From Clostridia bacterium (GTDB lineage Bacteria > Bacillota > Clostridia > Christensenellales > CAG-1252): a stretch of DNA of 11,275 nucleotides. Under the pieces are notes generated by a model. The model had not been told where the DNA came from, did not search any database, and was given only the letters and a program-made list of their open reading frames with translations. This document shows, one piece after another, positions 8,421 through 11,275 of this stretch. The DNA is taken from positions 1 through 11,275 of the forward strand of contig JAEDHM010000039.1 of NCBI GenBank assembly GCA_016296985.1, in the 5' to 3' direction. Both the position numbers and the translations under genes were made by a program. Each line of letters starts with the position of its first letter. The stretch's first letter is position 1.

Positions 8421-10385
8421 TTATTTCTTCCTTAAAGATTTAAGTCGTGCGATTTCATCCCTTAGGGTTATTGCCGTTTCAAAATCCAAATTGGCGGCTG
8501 CAACCTTCATTATGCCGGTTAGCCTTTCAATTTCCTTTGTAAGGTCTAATCCCTTTGGTTGTTTTTCCGTCTTTTCATCAACTTTCTTTGTAATTTCTAT
8601 GGTGTTTACTATCTTCTTTTGTATTGTTTTGGGTACAATGCCGTGTTCTTTATTGTACTGCATTTGAACGGCTCGGCGGCGGTTTGTTTCCTCTATTGCC
8701 CTTGCCATGCTTCCCGTAATGGTATCCGCATACATTATTACACGGCTTTCACTGTTTCTTGCAGCCCTTCCCACCGTTTGAATAAGAGAGGTATCGCTTC
8801 GCAAAAAACCTTCTTTGTCCGCATCTAAAATTGCCACAAGTTTTACTTCGGGCAAGTCAAGTCCCTCTCGAAGGAGATTTATACCAACTAAAACGTCAAA
8901 ATCACCGTTGCGCAAGCCAGTAATCAAATCTAGCCTTTCAAGGGTTTTTATATCGGTGTGCATATAGTTCACCTTAAATCCATGCTCTTTGAGATATTCG
9001 GTTAAACTTTCTGCCATTTTCTTTGTAAGAGTTGTAACAAGAGCGCGACCACCTGATTTTATAGTATTGTTCAACTCACCAATCAAATCGTCAACTTGTC
9101 CGTCAACGGGGCGAACAAGAATAGGCGGATCAACAAGACCGGTAGGGCGGATAAGTTGTTCGACCACTTGCCCTGCCTCGCTCATTTCATAGGGCGCAGG
9201 CGTTGCGGAAACGCAAATCATTTGGGTAAACCTTTCGTTAAATTCGCTAAAATTTAGGGGGCGGTTGTCGTAAGCGGCTTTAAGACGGAAACCATAGTCC
9301 ACCAAGTTTCTTTTTCTTGCAAAGTCGCCGTTGAACATACCTCTGATTTGAGGCAAGGTTATATGGCTTTCGTCCACCATAACTATAAAATCTTCGGGGA
9401 AAAAGTCCATTAAGGTATAGGGAGGAGTGCCGGGAGCCCTTCCGTCAAAATAGCGACTGTAGTTTTCAATACCGCTACAATATCCAACCTCACGTATCAT
9501 TTCGGTGTCGTACAATACCCTTTCCCTAAGTCGTTGCGCCTCGACAAATTTGTTTTCTTTCAAAAACTCGGCCTCTTCAATCAACATATCCGCATTGATT
9601 CGGTTTAAAGTCTTTTCGGTATCTTCCTTATCTATTACGTAGTGACTTGCGGGGAAAACGTTAACTTGAGTAAGACGATTTATCGCTTTTGAAGTGACGA
9701 TATTGATTTCGCTTATCCTTTCAACTGTATCGCCAAAAAATTCAATCCTTATGGCACTTTCAGAAAAACTTATAGGAAAAATATCAACTATATCCCCTCT
9801 CACGCGGAAAGTACCGCGTTGAAAATCCACGTCGCTTCTGACGTATTGAATATTGACTAGTTTTGAAATTAATTTATCTCGATCAATTTCATCGTTTTCC
9901 CTAACGTTGACTACGTGCCGAAAATATTCTTCGGGGGCTCCTAGACCATAGATACATGAAACTGAGGAAACCACAATGGTATCACGTCTTTCGCATAAAG
10001 ATGCGGTTGCCGAGTGCCTTAGCTTGTCGATTTCTTCATTGACGGCAAGATCTTTTTCAATATAAGTGTCAGTTTGTGGGACGTAAGCCTCGGGTTGATA
10101 ATAGTCGTAATAGGAAACGAAAAATTCTACCCTGTTGTGAGGAAAAAGTTCGCGAAATTCGTTGCACAATTGAGCTGCTAAAGTTTTGTTGTGTGCAATA
10201 ACCAAGGTGGGGCGCTGAAGTTTTTCAATGACGTTTGCCATGGTAAAAGTTTTACCACTTCCCGTAACACCCAAAAGTACTTGTGTACGAAAACCGTCCT
10301 GTACACCTTGAACAAGACGGTCGATTGCTTGCGGTTGATCTCCGCAAGGTTTGTATTCACTTACAAGCTTAAATTTATGCTCCAT
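8421..10385 (-). CDS. uvrB: Excinuclease ABC subunit B (UvrB)
   Basis: UvrB is the helicase-like damage-verification subunit that receives DNA from UvrA and recruits UvrC. With the ATG at 10385 it has 654 residues, normal for the family. Visible motifs: Walker A GVTGSGKT (39-46), the tyrosine-rich beta-hairpin region SYYDYYQPEAYVPQTDTY (91-108) used to probe the lesion, DESH (338-341), SATP (393-396), and motif VI QTVGRAAR (536-543). The C-terminal UVR helix-pair (about 618-650) is the contact for UvrC or UvrA. A longer reading would start at a TTG at 10400, adding five residues inside the upstream gene. The ATG is preferred because MEHKFKLVSEYKPxGDQP fits the usual UvrB start and follows the upstream stop by one base (TAG-T-ATG). 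Its Shine-Dalgarno site is weak, so coupling with the gene before is likely. No domain is missing. Confidence 0.98.
   Translation of the reverse strand: MEHKFKLVSEYKPCGDQPQAIDRLVQGVQDGFRTQVLLGVTGSGKTFTMANVIEKLQRPTLVIAHNKTLAAQLCNEFRELFPHNRVEFFVSYYDYYQPEAYVPQTDTYIEKDLAVNEEIDKLRHSATASLCERRDTIVVSSVSCIYGLGAPEEYFRHVVNVRENDEIDRDKLISKLVNIQYVRSDVDFQRGTFRVRGDIVDIFPISFSESAIRIEFFGDTVERISEINIVTSKAINRLTQVNVFPASHYVIDKEDTEKTLNRINADMLIEEAEFLKENKFVEAQRLRERVLYDTEMIREVGYCSGIENYSRYFDGRAPGTPPYTLMDFFPEDFIVMVDESHITLPQIRGMFNGDFARKRNLVDYGFRLKAAYDNRPLNFSEFNERFTQMICVSATPAPYEMSEAGQVVEQLIRPTGLVDPPILVRPVDGQVDDLIGELNNTIKSGGRALVTTLTKKMAESLTEYLKEHGFKVNYMHTDIKTLERLDLITGLRNGDFDVLVGINLLREGLDLPEVKLVAILDADKEGFLRSDTSLIQTVGRAARNSESRVIMYADTITGSMARAIEETNRRRAVQMQYNKEHGIVPKTIQKKIVNTIEITKKVDEKTEKQPKGLDLTKEIERLTGIMKVAAANLDFETAITLRDEIARLKSLRKK
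8427..8433 (-). promoter_or_regulatory. Ribosome binding site of uvrA inside the end of uvrB
   Basis: AAGGAAG on the coding strand lies within the last codons of uvrB (Leu-Arg-Lys-Lys) and 7 bases before the uvrA ATG. It fixes the uvrA start and suggests translation of uvrA is coupled to uvrB. Confidence 0.75.
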
Positions 10386-10386
10386 A

Positions 10387-10764
10387 CTATTTCCAGCCAA
10401 GGGCCTTGAATATCAAGGTTAGGATCAAAGACAATACGGCGCCAACCAATACCAATGCAATTTTGGTAATCCACTTGTTTCTGGTTGAACGCTGTAACAT
10501 TTCTTGCGTGCGTTGAAATGCAAAACCGCGCTTTAGGAGAGTGATGCAAAAATAGTATTCCCCCTTTTTGTCGGTTTCAACAATTTCAAAATATTCGTCG
10601 TATGCTAAACCGCTTAGCATAGGCTCAAGTTCTTCCCTCTTGAAATCGATATCATAGGGAATGCCTTGCATGATATCAACGGGGCGCACCAAACACATAC
10701 CGTTGTTGTTTGTGGTTTTTTGATATATTACTTTCATCAAAGCAACTTCTTTTTTGTTTAACAT
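10387..10764 (-). CDS. Small protein with winged-helix-like N-terminal domain and C-terminal membrane anchor, function unknown
   Basis: I do not recognise a named family for this 125-residue protein. Residues 1-90 look like helix-helix-helix-hairpin: a KKEVALMKVIYQK helix, a short DIMQGI helix, an EELEPMLSGLAYD helix, then two strands (YFEIVET and EYYFCITLLKRG) joined by a charged DKKG turn. This order resembles a winged-helix fold. Residues about 99-119 (ITKIALVLVGAVLSLILTLIF) form one membrane helix at the very C-terminus, preceded by Arg and Lys, so the head should stay in the cytoplasm. The start at ATG 10764 is one base after the upstream stop; a TTG at 10773 is the alternative. The nearest G-rich site (10777-10781) is 12 bases away, so it probably depends on coupling. 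The stop is one base before the uvrB ATG. The DNA-binding idea is inference from predicted shape. Confidence 0.85.
   Translation of the reverse strand: MLNKKEVALMKVIYQKTTNNNGMCLVRPVDIMQGIPYDIDFKREELEPMLSGLAYDEYFEIVETDKKGEYYFCITLLKRGFAFQRTQEMLQRSTRNKWITKIALVLVGAVLSLILTLIFKALGWK
10397..10418 (-). promoter_or_regulatory. Alternating inverted repeats just upstream of the uvrB start
   Basis: The plus strand reads CCAAGG-G-CCTTGA-ATA-TCAAGG. In the transcript this gives a perfect 6-bp hairpin (CCUUGA/UCAAGG, 3-base loop). Its second arm could instead pair with the following CCUUGG, which lies about 11 bases before the uvrB ATG. Two exclusive foldings are possible. The stretch also codes for the last residues of the upstream gene, so the repeat may be a by-product of coding, and the stems are short. 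Confidence 0.3.
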
Positions 10765-10765
10765 A

Positions 10766-11275
10766 TCAACCAATTACCCCCGATATAATACCACCAATAA
10801 TGCCACCGATTATACCACCGACCACTGCGCCGATTCCGGCGGCCAACATAACGACCTTTGCGATAAAGTTTTTAAAGGAATCTTTTTCTTGCGAAGTTTG
10901 CGCCTCGGTCATTGCGACCTCTGCAATGTCTTGTTTAAGTTTTTCCTTTACTGCCGAAGATAATTCTTCGTATTCCTCGCTATATTCATCTTTTTCTTGA
11001 GGAATTTCTATTTCAGGAACCACCTCGGGCTTTGCCTCGACAACTTGAGATTGTTCTTCTTCAATTTTGGGCGCAGGTTGAAAAGCGTCCGCCATAAGTG
11101 GCGCAGGTTCGGACTTGATTCCAACTTTCATTGCGATTGCGCGTAGTTCGTTTAATTCTCTTTCCCTACGCTCGCGTTCTTCCCTTTGACGTCTTTCTTG
11201 CTCTTGTCTTGCCCTTTCAAGTTTTTCTTCTTGTATTTTTGCAAGCCTTTCCGCTTCAAGTCGTTCACGTTCTTT
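10766..11275 (-). CDS. Charged coiled-coil protein with C-terminal glycine-zipper membrane segment (5' end outside window)
   Basis: The frame is open from the right edge to the stop at 10768-10766, 169 residues in the window. An ATG at 11131 would give only 121 residues, but the 48 codons before it continue the same frame with a clear protein-like pattern, so that Met is internal. Residues 1-45 are extremely rich in Glu, Arg, Lys and Gln (KERERLEAERLAKIQEEK type), a long helix or coiled coil. Residues about 55-100 are Pro/Glu-rich and likely flexible. A second charged helix follows (about 104-134). Residues about 137-169 are a hydrophobic tail with a glycine ladder, GGIIGGIIGGIISG, spaced four apart, as in membrane glycine zippers. 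This suggests self-association in the membrane with a cytoplasmic head. No family is recognised. It is the first visible gene of the run into uvrB and uvrA. Confidence 0.82.
   Translation of the reverse strand, partial: KERERLEAERLAKIQEEKLERARQEQERRQREERERRERELNELRAIAMKVGIKSEPAPLMADAFQPAPKIEEEQSQVVEAKPEVVPEIEIPQEKDEYSEEYEELSSAVKEKLKQDIAEVAMTEAQTSQEKDSFKNFIAKVVMLAAGIGAVVGGIIGGIIGGIISGVIG

Noticed and set aside
10398..10400. TTG at 10400 as the uvrB start
   Set aside because: It lies inside the upstream gene; the ATG at 10385 fits the UvrB family start and the one-base junction pattern.
11129..11131. ATG as start of the coiled-coil/glycine-zipper gene
   Set aside because: The 48 codons upstream are open in the same frame and encode a strongly biased Glu/Arg helix, so this Met is internal.
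10766..11275. Search for an SOS (LexA) box ahead of uvrBA
   Set aside because: No GAAC-N4-GTTC palindrome was seen. The operon promoter lies outside the window, so SOS control can be neither supported nor excluded.

Overview
The window looks like chromosomal DNA from an AT-rich, low-GC Gram-positive bacterium (Bacillota), most likely an anaerobic gut-type clostridial lineage. Three things point there: a DUF421 (YetF-like) gene followed by a DUF4363 gene, a very long lipoprotein built from Listeria/Bacteroides-type B-repeats and BspA-type leucine-rich repeats, and Gram-positive style ribosome binding sites. The genus cannot be named from the sequence. There is no sign of an insertion sequence, prophage, CRISPR array, tRNA or rRNA, and coding density is very high.

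Layout. (1) Positions 1-4378, minus strand: a giant surface lipoprotein gene, open for 1459 codons and running off the left edge. It encodes a lipobox, about three Ig-like modules, about 13 B-repeats, then LRRs. (2) 4379-4497: a short divergent regulatory region. It has a strong minus-strand promoter whose spacer holds a perfect 18-bp inverted repeat. (3) 4498-5576, plus strand: DUF421 and DUF4363 membrane proteins, overlapping by 4 bases. (4) 5575-5602: a perfect bidirectional terminator between convergent genes, overlapping the stop codon of uvrA. (5) 5585-11275, minus strand: a tightly packed operon. In transcription order it contains a coiled-coil/glycine-zipper membrane protein (5' end outside the window), a small protein with a winged-helix-like head and a C-terminal membrane anchor, uvrB and uvrA.

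How the genes work together. UvrA and UvrB are the damage-recognition pair of nucleotide excision repair; UvrA finds the lesion and loads UvrB, and uvrC is not in the window. The unusual part is that two small proteins, each with a predicted C-terminal membrane segment, sit directly ahead of uvrB in the same operon, and every gene junction has exactly one base between stop and start. These two are the best candidates for something undescribed here. The lipoprotein and the DUF421/DUF4363 pair diverge from one compact region and could share a regulator.
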